Source of the DNA: Aphelocoma coerulescens
Taxonomy: Eukaryota > Chordata > Aves > Passeriformes > Corvidae
Reading direction: 5' to 3'
DNA: 64,000 nucleotides
Assembly: GCF_041296385.1 (NCBI RefSeq)
Contig: NC_091023.1
Location: forward strand, 22,906,924-22,970,923
The notes below the pieces were generated by a model. That model was not told the DNA's origin, made no database searches, and was given only the letters and a program-made list of their open reading frames with translations. Position numbers and translations under genes: made by a program. Positions 21,425 to 31,560 of this stretch are shown piece by piece. Every line of letters starts with the position of its first letter. Position 1 is the stretch's first letter.

Positions 21425-22006
21425 ATGGCTGGAACTTTGATGTTACTGTTGACTGGGGCAATGGAGCACAGCTCCCACAAAGTTCTCTGGCTTCAGGCAG
21501 CTGAGAGTGGAAATGATTGCGTGAACTGGGAGGTGCTGGATCCGGCCGAGAGCAGTGTGGGACGAGCAGGAAGCGTGGCGTGGGGCAGGCGTCCAGGAAG
21601 AGGATGCGAGGAGGAGTGGGCACCGCGTTCCTGGAAAGCTGGTCGTGAGGAAGCGCTCCTGGCCGTGGGTGGACACGGGAGTGCAGGCAGGGTGCTTGTT
21701 TTGAGATGCACATCTAATCAGAAATGTACTGGCCAGGCTGGATTTGGGGTTGCTTTGGGCTCAGATTCAGGAATAAAACGTTCTTTTGGCTTAGCAATGC
21801 CCCATCCGTGCTCCTCCCTGGAGACGCTGTGCTTCTTTGTGAAATGGAGAAGCTGGCTCTTGTATCCACTGCCTACTTCTACAAAACTCTTACTGCTCCC
21901 TGCATCCATGACCCAACCTCTCCAACAGTCCATTTTTCAATCACCACTGAGGACATTTTTTGATCAAAATAACTTCACTAGAAGAGCGTTCCAGCACAAT
22001 CAATAA
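21425..22006 (+). other. 193-codon open frame, probably chance
   Basis: This is the longest frame not caused by a simple repeat or CpG island. It starts ATGGCTGGAACTTTGATG. Its middle (about 21530-21690) is a GC- and CpG-rich patch with few stop codons, and three reverse-strand frames overlap that middle. The predicted residues are rich in Gly, Ser, Leu and Arg. There is no hydrophobic signal beyond a short MLLLTG run, no repeated structure and no domain I recognise. In about 64 kb of six-frame sequence one frame of this size is roughly expected by chance. A spliced or species-specific transcript cannot be excluded. Confidence 0.25.
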
Positions 22007-22009
22007 AAA

Positions 22010-22270
22010 AATCACAGAGTACAGATAAATAAACTTGAAACAAGCATCATAATTAACCTGCTGGGGGGAGAGCAAAACAATTTCGCAATGTTTCAACATT
22101 TGGCAAAGAGGTTTTCAGCTGGCACCTGCTTGGCCCAAACTCTTTGGATGGGAGAAGAATCTCCTGAAAAATTACTCGAAATGGCCCAAATCGCACTTCA
22201 GAGCTTGCAATAGTCCAAGACAGGAAACAAAAAGAGGCAACGTTTGCCAAAGAAGGGCTGCAAGGTCTTG
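22010..22270. promoter_or_regulatory. Candidate conserved non-coding element
   Basis: Complex AT-leaning sequence with CATCATAATTAACCTGC near 22045, CAATTTCGCAATGTTTCAAC near 22079 (with a C/EBP-like TTTCGCAAT), TTTGGCAAAG near 22098 and AACGTTTGCC near 22240. It has retained CpGs and no low-complexity decay. Regulatory function is inferred from texture only. Confidence 0.28.
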
Positions 22271-22802
22271 GAAGAGCCATGATGGAAATAAACCTGTTGA
22301 AAGCTAAACAAAAGCATGTATCCCAGTACAAAAGAAGGAAGGAAGGTGATCACTGCTAAACTGGTGCGCTCTGCGAAACCCCTCTCCCCTTCTAAGAATA
22401 CCCTTTGAGTATATGGGTCAGGAAGCAGCGTGGCTTCAGCCTGGATGCCTGGTGAAAAACAAAGCGATTGTTCGGTGGTATGTTAATGTAGCAGGTGCAG
22501 TTTTATTTAAACAAGAGGTGGCTATTGTTTTCTGGAAGTGTGGTGATTTACAGGCTCATAGTTTATCCTGGAGGATCAGGGTGTTAAGTCATGTGCGTGA
22601 ATGTGTGTTTTAGCCCAGGGTGGCCCTTCTCCCATGTCTGCACCTCAGAGCCAGGAGCAACTTAAAGGGAACTGCACCTGTAAAGTCAGGGATGTTAAGC
22701 CAGGAGAGATTGGGGTGGAATAGGTAAATTACTGAATGTGGGGACCTGGATTTGGAATGGGAGATGTGGTCTCCACTGATGGTCTGGGAGGCTTGTGTAG
22801 CG
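22271..22802. other. Gene-free interval
   Basis: A purine-rich patch (AAAAGAAGGAAGGAAGG) lies near 22329. Nothing else is recognised. Confidence 0.4.
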
Positions 22803-22860
22803 CCCCAGCTGACCTCAGTGGGATTTGTGCGAGGATTTGTGAAAAGAACCTGGCCTTATA
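22803..22860. mobile_element. Possible palindromic repeat fragment
   Basis: CCCCAGCTGACCTCAGTGGG, ATTTGTGCGAGGATTTGTG and ACCTGGCC resemble one half of the CATTGACTTCAATGGG family, with GACCTCAGTGGG as the diverged core. Only one arm is evident. Confidence 0.35.
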
Positions 22861-24309
22861 AACACTGCTTTGCCTGGCAAGCTGCGGGAGAGAAGAGGAA
22901 TTAACAAATACCTTCACTCCTGGCAATTATTTCAACGTTGTACCTCCATGGCTGAGGACAGAAGCGTCAAAAATGCAGTTTGGGATCTGTCATCTCCCCT
23001 CTTCATGTCCTTATTGATTTTGCTTTTGTTGAGCTCCATCCAGAGCAGAGACACAACAGGACAAACCCCTTGTGCCACAGCAGAGACGCTGAGCTACATG
23101 GGTTGGAGAATGGTTCACCTGAAGCAGGAAAGCCCAGCTGGCTTCTCTTCCATGGGGCTTTAACACCGTGGCAAGGGGCTCTTGCTGATGCTCATTGTTG
23201 GGGGTGGTTCTATGCATTTAATCTGATGTGTGAGCTCTAACAGGTCAAAAGGCTAATGTGGAGCCTGTCTTTGATGGTAATGTGTTTGTGGGTTTTTTTT
23301 TTGTCTTCTTTTGGGAGGGGGAGTAAGATAACCCCAGTGCTCTGGGCTGGTGGGGAATCAGTCCTGCTTAACTCCACAGCAGGTTTTCATCTCAGCTGTA
23401 CCTGGTATAAATCTCACTGCCTTTGTGCAGAGTGCAGGTATGGATGCAGCCGAGCTCTTCTGCAGCTGCTGGTTATTTATGTCTGTTTGTTTTCCCTCTC
23501 CTGCCCTGAGAACATCTTTCCAGAATGATTGGATTGTTCTCTGTTTTATTCTTAGTCCAAAAATTTTAGAGACTGGATAAAACAGTATATTCCAGCCCTG
23601 AAAAACCTGCTGGGCTTTTTTTCTTGGTTGGAGAAGGAGGTCTAGGCTTGATTTTTAAAATATACTCTGCTCTAGAGTGAGAATAACTTCATTGGGTACA
23701 TATATTTGTACCAAAGTGGAAGAATTTTAAAGAAACATTTAAATGAAGCCAAAATTGTGGTGGATCCACTCATACAGATTATCTTTGCGGATATTGATGT
23801 TCTGGAGCAAAAAACATCTGGTTTACCCCTCCTTTTAGCATTGGGGTTGAACATGATGCAAGAGTGGTGTGGATAGCAGCAGACTTGCCCAGCAGTGGGG
23901 TCTGCCCTGAGCAAGTCATGGCCAAACCCTTGGGAAAATCCTGGCCAGGCTGCCATTGGGTTAATTTGGGGTGCTTTGGAGGTCAGGTGGGATCTCAGCT
24001 CCATGTGCCCTGTGCCTGTTGGGCTGAGCCCCTGGACCTCCCTCCCTGCCCTATTCCTCACTTGGCTCGGACACAGAGACTTTAAAATGGCAGCTTGGTG
24101 CTGCACTTTCACTTGTGGTGATTAATATTGCTCTAATATTTGTCTGATGTAGCTCCCACTGCTGGGCAGGGCAGCGCCCTGTTGTGCTGCTCATTGTACG
24201 AGCTGTAGTAAATGACTCTCCCTTCCTCCATGAGATCACGGGCTAAAACTAATTGCGATTTTGACATGCAGGGTACTTTCTGACTAAGGGCTGTTGTTAT
24301 TTTTTTTAG
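22861..24309. other. Gene-free interval
   Basis: No gene or recognised repeat. The region 23860-24130 is GC-richer and gives overlapping frames on both strands, the longest 146 codons on the minus strand, without domains. A short T run with one G (GTTTTTTTTTTGTC) lies near 23292. Confidence 0.4.
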
Positions 24310-24326
24310 TTTTTTTTTTTTTTTTT
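24310..24326 (+). repeat. Oligo(T) run of 17
   Basis: Seventeen T residues preceded by TTTTTTTAG. A reverse frame across it yields Lys runs only. Confidence 0.8.
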
Positions 24327-24437
24327 CCATAGAAACAGAACATTTTATTACTTTTGCTGAAGAAATCCACGTTATCAGTTTCCTTTCACGCAACAAGACA
24401 CCCTCCCATTCTTTAATAAACATTAAACACTTGAAGC

Positions 24438-24590
24438 TTGTTCTGTGCTTTGCATGTAGAAAGCACTGCAGAAATGCCAAGTATCCTTATTATTATTTTT
24501 CCTCATGGAGCTTCCAATTCACTGAAATCACCAAGCCAAGATAACACCATCTCAGAGGGCCAGTGCCGCGACAAATTTACAGTCTGGGAG
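24438..24590. mobile_element. Ancient interspersed repeat tail
   Basis: TTCTGTGCTTTGCATGTAGA, AAGCACTGCAGAAATGCCAA and GTATCCTTATTATTATTTTT follow the familiar repeat ending GTAAAGCGCTTTG...GAAAGGCGCTATAGAAATGCAAAGTATTATTATTATT. The adjoining CTCATGGAGCTTCCAATTCA resembles the GGAGCTTACAATC word of another old element. The first 60 bases are the secure part; the extension to 24590 is loose. Confidence 0.45.
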
Positions 24591-24738
24591 CTTATATCTT
24601 TCCAGGCAATTGTCTTCAAACAGACAGTGCATTTCTGCATGTCGGAGTCTCAGAGCTGGAGTTTCTTCTGAGAAATGGTCGAGTCTGCCACCACTGAACC
24701 CCTGAGTGACAGCAAGTGCTTTTCGGCTTCTGTTGTGA

Positions 24739-24762
24739 TTTTTTTTTTTTTTTTTTTTTTTT
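24739..24762 (+). repeat. Oligo(T) run of 24
   Basis: Twenty-four consecutive T residues, the longest single-base run in the window. Reverse frames crossing it encode Lys tracts and should be ignored. Confidence 0.9.
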
Positions 24763-24859
24763 AAAGAAGGGTTGGCAGCCTGAGCTATTCTCAAGGATTT
24801 GGAAGAGAGCCACAAACAGGAATTATTGAACAATTGCTCTGTGAAACTTAAGATAACAG

Positions 24860-25401
24860 TTTGTTCCACCACAGTGGAATTGCTTTGTGGTAGAAGGAAA
24901 TTATCTTTTTAGCTCTTGATTAACATTATGTGAGAAAAATAAAATTAAAGCCTGATTGTATCTGTGGTTGAATGGAATGTGTGTTCGTGCGAGAGGAAGA
25001 GGGGACAGATGTTTGTGGGTGACACATATGGAGATGAATGTTTGTGACACCTCAGATTGTAGGTGATTCACAGATTAGGAATGTTTTTAATGTTTGGAAA
25101 ATTCCTTATTGCTTCTTTATTGTCAGACTAATGCTCGCCCTGTGCTCAATGTGAGTGTAAATACTAGATCATTAATGAGAGTAAGCACGTAATTTTGAGG
25201 TTGGAAAGCATATTTTCTTTTGGTGCAAATAAATATTCTTGCTGTTGTGAGTTTAGGTGCTTTTGGTTAGTTCACAGAAGCAAACAATAACTTGCATCTC
25301 CATAGTTACTCTATAAAACAGTACACTTGGCCATGAGTTTATCACTCATGCTTATTAAAAGTAAATAATGTTACTGAGAGCCCGAGTACATTTTTAACAT
25401 A
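24860..25401. other. AT-rich gene-free interval, possible regulatory sequence
   Basis: CTTGATTAACATTATGTGAG near 24916, TTATTGCTTCTTTATTGTCAG near 25107, TAGATCATTAATGAGAG near 25166 and GTGCAAATAAATATTC near 25223 (with the POU-like ATGCAAAT variant TGCAAATA) lie in otherwise repeat-free DNA. A regulatory element is possible, but nothing fixes its limits. Confidence 0.25.
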
Positions 25402-25442
25402 CCAGCCCAATCCAGCTGCCTTGGAAGTCAGTGGGAGATTGT
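25402..25442. mobile_element. Possible palindromic repeat fragment
   Basis: CAGCCCAATCCAGCTGCCTT followed by GGAAGTCAGTGGGAGATTG matches GGCCCAATCCTGCTGCCATTGAAGTCAATGGGAGTTTTG with modest divergence. The remainder of the palindrome is not evident. Confidence 0.4.
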
Positions 25443-26029
25443 ATCCTGTTGGGGAAGCAGATGCTGAGGAGAAGGCATCAGGAGCAAGGCCAGTGTTTGG
25501 GGCATTGATGGAAGAGGGCTGCACCTGTAGAGCAAACTCATTATGTGAGTGCAGGATTTTGGTTCAGCAAGCTCTGTATCAGATCTCTCACACAATCAGC
25601 TGGGGGAAATGCATTGAGGGGTGCTCCAAAATGGTGGTATTTGGGTTTTTTCATCAAAACCCCAAGGGCATAGGTAGGAGTTGCCCTTTTATATTGAGGG
25701 AATGGCTGCATGGAATGGATGTTCTGAAGGAGTGAAGCCCAGGGACGCGAAGGAAGGTGATTTGTGTAGTGCATGTGGGGTTTTTAAGGAACAGTGGCTC
25801 CTGAAGCCCTGGAGCTTGGCTCTACTGTCCCATCTGCCCGGCTTCCTGCCTGCCCCGGGAGCCCCCCGCTCCCCCACAGTGGCAGCTCTGACACCCTGCG
25901 ATTCAGAGGGAAGCTCTGAGGATGCAGAGTTCCAAACATGAACTTTCTGAGCGGGCCAAATTTCTGCTGTGATCTCCCTGCTCAGTGCCTGTGCTTATCT
26001 GTGTTTGCAAGACACGCTGGGAGATCAAA
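25443..26029. other. Gene-free interval
   Basis: The sequence is GC-richer at 25780-25930, where overlapping plus and minus frames of 62-86 codons occur. No domain, RNA gene or repeat was recognised. Confidence 0.4.
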
Positions 26030-26420
26030 ATATGCCCCTTTTGAGGCGATAGGAAAGAGACAAGATGCTTCTTTAATCATGTCTGATAAATTCTCACTTG
26101 TAATGAGAGCCCTAATTAAGGGAAATTACCTATTGGAAAAGAGTTAAAAGGGGCCCCGTACTCCTTCCAGCAAACTTAAAGACAAAAGGAAGTTTCTAAC
26201 AATGGGTCACTGGAGATGCATTTCCGCCCAGCTTTAAAAAACAAGGTACTGTCTAGCTGATGAGCGGTGAAGGCGAGCGAGGAGGCTTTGATGAGCCTTC
26301 TCCTGCTTCCTGATATTGTGACCCTCTTAACAAACACCGCAGACGAAAATCAGCATGCCTTCGGTATGCTGTAAGTGCAGGCAGGCTATCTGAAGAGATG
26401 CCTCACTCGCAGGATATGGT
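26030..26420. promoter_or_regulatory. Candidate conserved non-coding element
   Basis: Complex sequence with CCCTAATTAAGGG near 26110, a nearly perfect palindromic homeodomain-like site. It also has CTAACAATGGGTCAC near 26197 (SOX-like ACAATGG), GATGAGCGGTGAAGGCGAGCG near 26260, CTTAACAAACACCGCAG near 26326 and AGCATGCCTTCGGTATGCT near 26352. The last is an inverted repeat with arms AGCATGCC and GGTATGCT. Retained CpGs stand out against the surroundings. Confidence 0.35.
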
Positions 26421-27544
26421 TTAAATCCTGTTTTGAATAAGGTTTACATCCTTGTCACTGAAATAATATTTTTGTACCGTAAAAATCAATGTGAAGAGAC
26501 GAGCAGACAGGTCGCCCAATATGTAAACAACCTATCTTTGATGTCACTTCTTGCTGACTTTTTTCTTGTCCCAAGGAATACCCAAGAGCTTAGCTGTTTA
26601 ATTTTACTTTTATGTATCTGTTTGTGATACCAGAAGGTGTGCACTGTTCTCGATTCCAAAACCCCAGGATAGGAGGTGAATGATCTGGGTTTTGCTTTGC
26701 CCTTATTGCTCTGAAATCAGCACTTTTGCTTCCACTTGGGTGGTTGGGGAAGTTCTGGTTTTCTAGTCAGCTCTGTGAATAGAATAAAAACAAGAGGGAT
26801 TCTCTCTGGGTGCAGGGGGGAGAAAAGAAATAGGAGTCTCTAAGTCCAAGAGTTTCGGTCACTGTGATCATCTGGAATGAGCTTGAGCTCTCCACATATC
26901 ATTAATTTCTCCTCGATGGTGCATGCTGGAGTGAGCTGAATGTGGTACTCCAGACATACTTTACATACTGAACTCTCCTTGGGCTGCTTTGCAGTCTGAC
27001 CTCAGTGTGTCTTGCAGGGAGCATCGGTGAGAAGCAACGTATCTACTCCCATTGTAGTGCACCAATTTCAAATCCTGGTTCCATCAAAGCTACAGAAAAC
27101 TGCATAGGCAATAAAAATATGAGGGTTTGCTTGCAAATACAGTGAGTTGCAGTTCCCAGTATCAGATGTTGGTGCCCCGAGTGGATGAACACGAACTGTT
27201 TGCAATCCTTCTGTCAGGACTGCTGCATGCAGAGCTCTATGTTCCATCTCTGAGCCCTGAAAACATTTGAATTGACATCCAAATTTTTCAGCCTGCATTG
27301 GTTATTAATATAAAGAGTATCATCGATCAAACTGTAACTTTGTTCCGTGTTATACTGTACTTGTTTATTTTTTCTTTCTGTGAAGCAAATCATCAGCAAT
27401 TTTCCCCATCAGTAAGATTTTTTTGTTTCACAAAACCACAACCACAACCAGCAGTGGCTTGAGTCATGTTATTTCTTTATTGTTAGGTATTTGTAATGTA
27501 TTTTTATTACTTGTGATATGAATGTGGCTTAGGCGTGTTTAACC
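26421..27544. other. Gene-free interval
   Basis: No gene or recognised repeat. An ACAACCACAACCAGC direct repeat lies near 27440, and the area 27300-27540 is AT-rich. Short frames show no domain. Confidence 0.4.
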
Positions 27545-27725
27545 ACCTCATTCACTTCCCAACACCTCTGTGGGATGGGTGTTGCTATTAGCTCTTGTAA
27601 AATAAGAGTAAATTGGGCAGCACATAAATGAAACTATTTTCCTAGAGATCATGGAGGAACATGGGGGGCTGAAATGGGGATACAGACTGCGGTTTGGCCA
27701 GTCCTTGTCTTAACCACGAGCTCCT
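27545..27725 (-). mobile_element. MIR-type SINE remnant, reverse orientation
   Basis: In order: CACCTCTGTGGGATGGGTGT, TATTAGCTCTTGTAAAATAA, TTTTCCTAGAGATCATGGAG, GGGCTGAAATGGGGATACAG, ACTGCGGTTTGGCCAGTCC and TTAACCACGAG. This is the layout of a reverse-complemented MIR/CORE SINE: TTACAGATGAGGAAAC, then CAAGGTCACACAG, GCTGGGATTCGAACCC and TCTTAACCACTA. The last word corresponds to the tRNA-like A-box end. The element is inactive and well over 25 percent diverged by eye. The collinear series of matches makes this the most secure SINE call here. Confidence 0.55.
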
Positions 27726-27937
27726 CTGAGCTCTCTGGAGTGAAACATGTGGAGGGGTTTGGAGCCATGGGGAGGGATGGGGCATGGGCACTGCTCCAGC
27801 TTGGAGCTCCTCAAGCGGTTTGCGGTGGCATGCCAGGAGCTTTGGAAGGACACTGGCCTTTCAAATTAATAGCACACTTGAGGATTTTCCAGGTACTGCT
27901 AGAAAATTACGTGAGCACACTCCCAAACATAAAACCA
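27726..27937. other. Gene-free spacer between two repeat remnants
   Basis: No recognisable feature. The 139-codon plus-strand frame at 27674-28093 spans this spacer and both flanking repeat remnants, which argues that it is not a gene. Confidence 0.4.
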
Positions 27938-28020
27938 GATGTGCTGGGTCAGACCACAGGTCCCTCTGGCCCAGCAGCTCGTCTCCTGCAGTGGGTGGCC
28001 AGAGCAGGGCATAAGGTCAG
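27938..28020 (+). mobile_element. Ancient sauropsid interspersed repeat fragment
   Basis: CCAGATGTGCTGGGTCAGAC, CACAGGTCCCTCTGGCCCAG, CAGCTCGTCTCCTGCAGTGG and GTGGCCAGAGCAGG follow the widely seen sauropsid repeat core GGGTCAGACCAATGGTCCATCTAGCCCAGTATCCTGTCTCCGACAGTGGCCAGTGCCAG. About 80 bases align in register. I believe it belongs to an old CR1-like LINE or related element, but the class is from memory. Confidence 0.55.
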
Positions 28021-28950
28021 GAGACGTGAGTCATGGGATGTCCCAGAAAACTCTCCTGTGTTTGGCACTGACACCTCCCTGGTGAGGAGGTGATAACTGC
28101 ACACACTGACTCGTCACCAGGAAACTGCTCTGCAGGCTTAGATGTTTGTGCAGCTTTGGGAGCAGCTCGGTTGAGTTCCAGATACCTTCTGAAAACATTT
28201 GGCTGTTCCATGATTTGTTGGCATTGGGGTCTAGGTTTTAATCGAAGCGTGGAGGAGCTGGGTGGAGTGCTGGCTGTGTTTGTGGGCTGGGAGATGCTGA
28301 GGTTTGCTGACACAGAGCTCTGCCTCTCGTGTGCAATGGGCATATGTGACACCTTACCTGCTGAGCTGTATCTGAATTACCCTTGGAGTTGGCCCAGATC
28401 AAGCAAAATCCCCTTAAATGTGCTATTGAACAAATTCTCCTGAAATTTAGGTGTTGGTGTCTCTGGCAAACCCCAGGAACAGAGGTTGATGGTATCACAA
28501 TGTCCTAATTTCATTTGGCATAATCCAACCATGGGCTGTTTGGGGTGCAGTCCTGCTGGCATCCTGTGCAGGTTTATTTCTAATGGCCTGGAAATCCATT
28601 GCCTCCCAGCAGGCAGAGCCGAGGGGCAGCAAAAGCTGCTGCCCTCCTGGTGGCACCTACTGCCTTCCATCTATCCCTTTGCTGCCTTTTGGAGATCACC
28701 TGATCCCTGCCTTCTGGCACCTGGAGCGTGATGGTGCTTGTGACAGTCCCATTTCACTGATTGCTAAAGTGGGAGAAGAATCACAGGCAGTTATGAGTCC
28801 TTGCTCTGCTTTTATTTAATAATAATAATAAAAATTAAAAAACTTAAATCCTTTGCTCTTTCAGTGCTACTGTCTGTGCAGAGGAGTCATCTGCCACATA
28901 CATGGAAATGTGGGAGGTGTGAGTGTGTGTGTGAGCAATGTGTATTTAGA
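28021..28950. other. Gene-free interval with a short AAT run
   Basis: A TTTATTTAATAATAATAATAAAAATT stretch near 28810 is a short (AAT)n repeat. Frames of 60-117 codons overlap on both strands without domains. The inverted CTCF-like word CTCCTGGTGGCACCTA near 28647 fits the consensus poorly and is not called. Confidence 0.4.
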
Positions 28951-29210
28951 TGGACTTTTGGTCTAATTTGAAAATTGGTTTGTTTTATACTGGCTTCAGT
29001 TGTAAAAAGGAATGATTAACCCAAACAGGAGCGCCCGCGTTACTCACCTTTAATTATGTTTGCAATACATCATGGTGATATGGGGGAGCAGAAAGCCTTT
29101 CTGCATCCAACACATTTGCCTTGTAGCATATGGTCCTATGGAAACTGTTTTAATTCAGAGCCCCCAGCAGCATATGGTGAAAAATCTGCCCCTGAAGTCA
29201 AATTGAAAGT
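28951..29210. promoter_or_regulatory. Weak candidate conserved non-coding element
   Basis: CAGGAGCGCCCGCGTTACTC near 29025, CACCTTTAATTATGTTTGC near 29046, and the paired words GTAGCATATGGTCC (29125) and GCAGCATATGGTG (29168) lie in complex sequence. CATATG is an E-box core repeated 42 bases apart. Conservation is unknown. Confidence 0.22.
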
Positions 29211-30595
29211 AGAGGCTGGTCCCAGGCCCCAGAGGACCCCGTGTCTCCTGCCAGCCAGCAGGACCGGAGTCGGAGTATGTGTCACTGTTTCACTCATCAT
29301 GAAGATTTTATATTTGGTTTGGGACGCTGGTGCATGAGGTTCTGGATGTAAAAGTCAGAAGAGATATGGTTCCTGTAATGTCTGCAGAGATCCTTGTGTC
29401 GATAAGGTCAGCAGCAAGTTAATAGATTTTTATCTTCTCATCACATGAACTTAATATAGTGCAACTGTTGGAGGGGAGGGGAGAAACCTTCCTGCCATTA
29501 TTTTCTGATGTGTTTCAGGGGGTTTTAAAAGACAGTGTGTGCCTTAAAAGCCCCTCTTTGCTTAAAATGAAAATCAATATTTCAAAATTATGAGTAAAAA
29601 TATTTCATTATGAACTGAAGGCTAAACATTGTGTAGTAACACAGCTAAAACTCATTAGATCTGGGTGAGGAGGGATGTGTTTCTCCATTGCAGTGATGGA
29701 ATGGATGAGAAGGAGGATGGAGATTTCCTATTCCATGCTCCCAACAGCATCAGACTGAGTTTACTTAAACAATGCCAAAGCAACACTCAGCTCTGTGCTC
29801 TTGCTGTGTAGTGTCGCAGAAACAGAACCAGAGGCTTTACACTATAAAAATAACCATAAATGCTACTCCATGATGTTCCTAAATCAATGCACCTATGGGA
29901 AGGAAGACCCTGACTGAGCTCTGGGGTCCTCACAAAAGCTTTGATAAAGGGGGTGAACAGTGCTGATAAATGTGGGTGCTGCCGCCAAGCTGAAGAGGAA
30001 TCAGACGCAGGAACAACAAGATGGGGAGGTAGAAAGATGTTCTGTGGCCATAAATATGTCATCACCAAAATGTGGTGTTGCTCACATTGGAGCCCCTGTG
30101 GTGGAGGAGAGATTCTGTGGTGGCTGGGGAGGGGGCTGCTCCTGCACCAGCAATGGAAACCTGGGGCTGAAATACGGCATCTCTGTCAGGGGCAGAATCC
30201 ATGGAGGGACACCGTCGGGTCACGCTGACTAGTAGGGCTCAGCGATCAAACGTGTCACACCTGTCTTGGCCACGGGTGCAGGTGTTCTAGGTCAGCTCTC
30301 GCTGTGGTTATCAATCGCTGACAGTTGACAGTTTAATTTTACACCACAAGTACCTCATTACTTGTGTAGGCACTTGAAGAACATGTGGGCACTGGGTTGG
30401 ATCAGTGATCAATGACAAAGGTTGCGCAGGGTGCAAGTGGTAGCAGTAAAAGTGAAGGTCTCCGTGCATGAGTTGGCAGTGGTGGGGATACATGACAAGG
30501 GGAGTTTAGCTGACAAACAGTCTGTCAGGGCTGGAAGAATGGAGGCTCGCCGGAGAGCTGGCGCTCCATTATAAAATACAGCTCGCCATTTAAAA
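29211..30595. other. Gene-free interval
   Basis: No gene or repeat recognised. The part near 29400-29470 (CAAGTTAATAGATTTTTATC) is AT-rich and complex. The part 29940-30240 gives overlapping short frames without domains. Confidence 0.4.
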
Positions 30596-30610
30596 GGGGG
30601 GGGTGGGGGG
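30596..30610 (+). repeat. G-rich tract (G8-T-G6)
   Basis: Eight G, one T and six G in a row, followed by AGAAAGATAAAAAAAGG. Two long G runs can supply a quadruplex only by splitting each run, so the prediction is weaker than in the CpG island. A mirror C run with T run lies near 62.3 kb. Confidence 0.8.
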
Positions 30611-31189
30611 AGAAAGATAAAAAAAGGCTTTTGCTTTGAAAAACTGTTTAAACAAATTTAATGCATGTGAGGGACTGTAAATTTTTATTCTACAAGCATT
30701 TATTTCATGACATGGAAGCATCCAGGTGTTGAGGAATTTTGTATTAAAGGAAAGTGGAGGTGCTGTTTCATAGATGTACACACATGTGGTGCTGCTGGTT
30801 TAGGTTGCCCAGTGGGTGCAGATTTGGGATGTTCAATATATAACCAAACCCTTCCCCATGAGATTCCTCCTCTCTGTGTATCGATAGGACGATTTACAAC
30901 TAAATCTGTTGTGCCAGATTTCTTCTGCCACAGTAGGGAAAAATTTGTTTCAACACACTTAAAAGTGTTGCTTTAATCAATCCCATCCAACTTTCTCTTT
31001 TGCCCCTTCTTTTCCTTTGCAGAGTTTCCGGCATTCTTTTCCGTGTTGAATCCACCCAGTGGATTTTGTCACTGGGGTGGTGATGGAAAGAAAGAGACAT
31101 ATGGCACTAGTTTGGTAGAGCAGTGGATCTTGCACGAGGATGTAAATCTTGTTTGCTTGAGAAACCGCACTGAAAGACACTCTGCTCGA
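30611..31189. other. Gene-free interval
   Basis: This is mixed, non-repetitive DNA. A short A-rich patch is at its start. The 89-codon plus-strand frame at 30707-30976 has no recognised domain. Confidence 0.4.
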
Positions 31190-31560
31190 GGTATAACATA
31201 GCTGCATTATTGAGTGCACCTTATAATAATTGATATGGTGGGAATGGTATTAATGGAAATAATGGGAATTTCACCCAAACCGTAGTAAATAAGGAAAGGA
31301 CTAATAGTCTTTGCCCTCCACTGAATTGAACACGTCTTAAAAAAAGATTCTTGATTATGTCTCGTGCGCTGATTAGGTGTAGGCTAACTTTGATCATATC
31401 ACCTACGGTTCCCACTGAAAGGACACGTGCGGCGCGAGTCGCGGGCTTAGAAATTGTTAGAATTATTGAATAAGCAGCTTGGAAAACACACGGCTCTAAA
31501 AAATGAGATGCGCTCTCTGTGCTGGTGTTTTGTATTGATTTAGTAACAGTGCTGGGAAGC
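31190..31560. promoter_or_regulatory. Candidate conserved non-coding element with CpG retention
   Basis: TTATAATAATTGATATGG, GTATTAATGGAAATAATGGG and GGACTAATAGTC precede an unusually CpG-containing stretch (TGTCTCGTGCGCTGATTAGG, CACGTGCGGCGCGAGTCGCGGG near 31424-31445). The latter includes a CACGTG E-box. Small CpG clusters inside AT-rich intergenic DNA often mark enhancers or minor promoters. No transcript is predicted. Confidence 0.35.

Noticed and set aside
24133..24872. Lys-rich minus-strand frames
   Set aside because: The Lys runs come from the oligo(T) stretches at 24310-24326 and 24739-24762.
27674..28093. 139-codon plus-strand frame
   Set aside because: It crosses a reverse MIR-type SINE remnant and a second ancient repeat fragment, so it is composed largely of decayed repeat.
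28640..28665. Inverted CTCF-like word
   Set aside because: It departs from the consensus at two informative positions and needs an inserted base to align.
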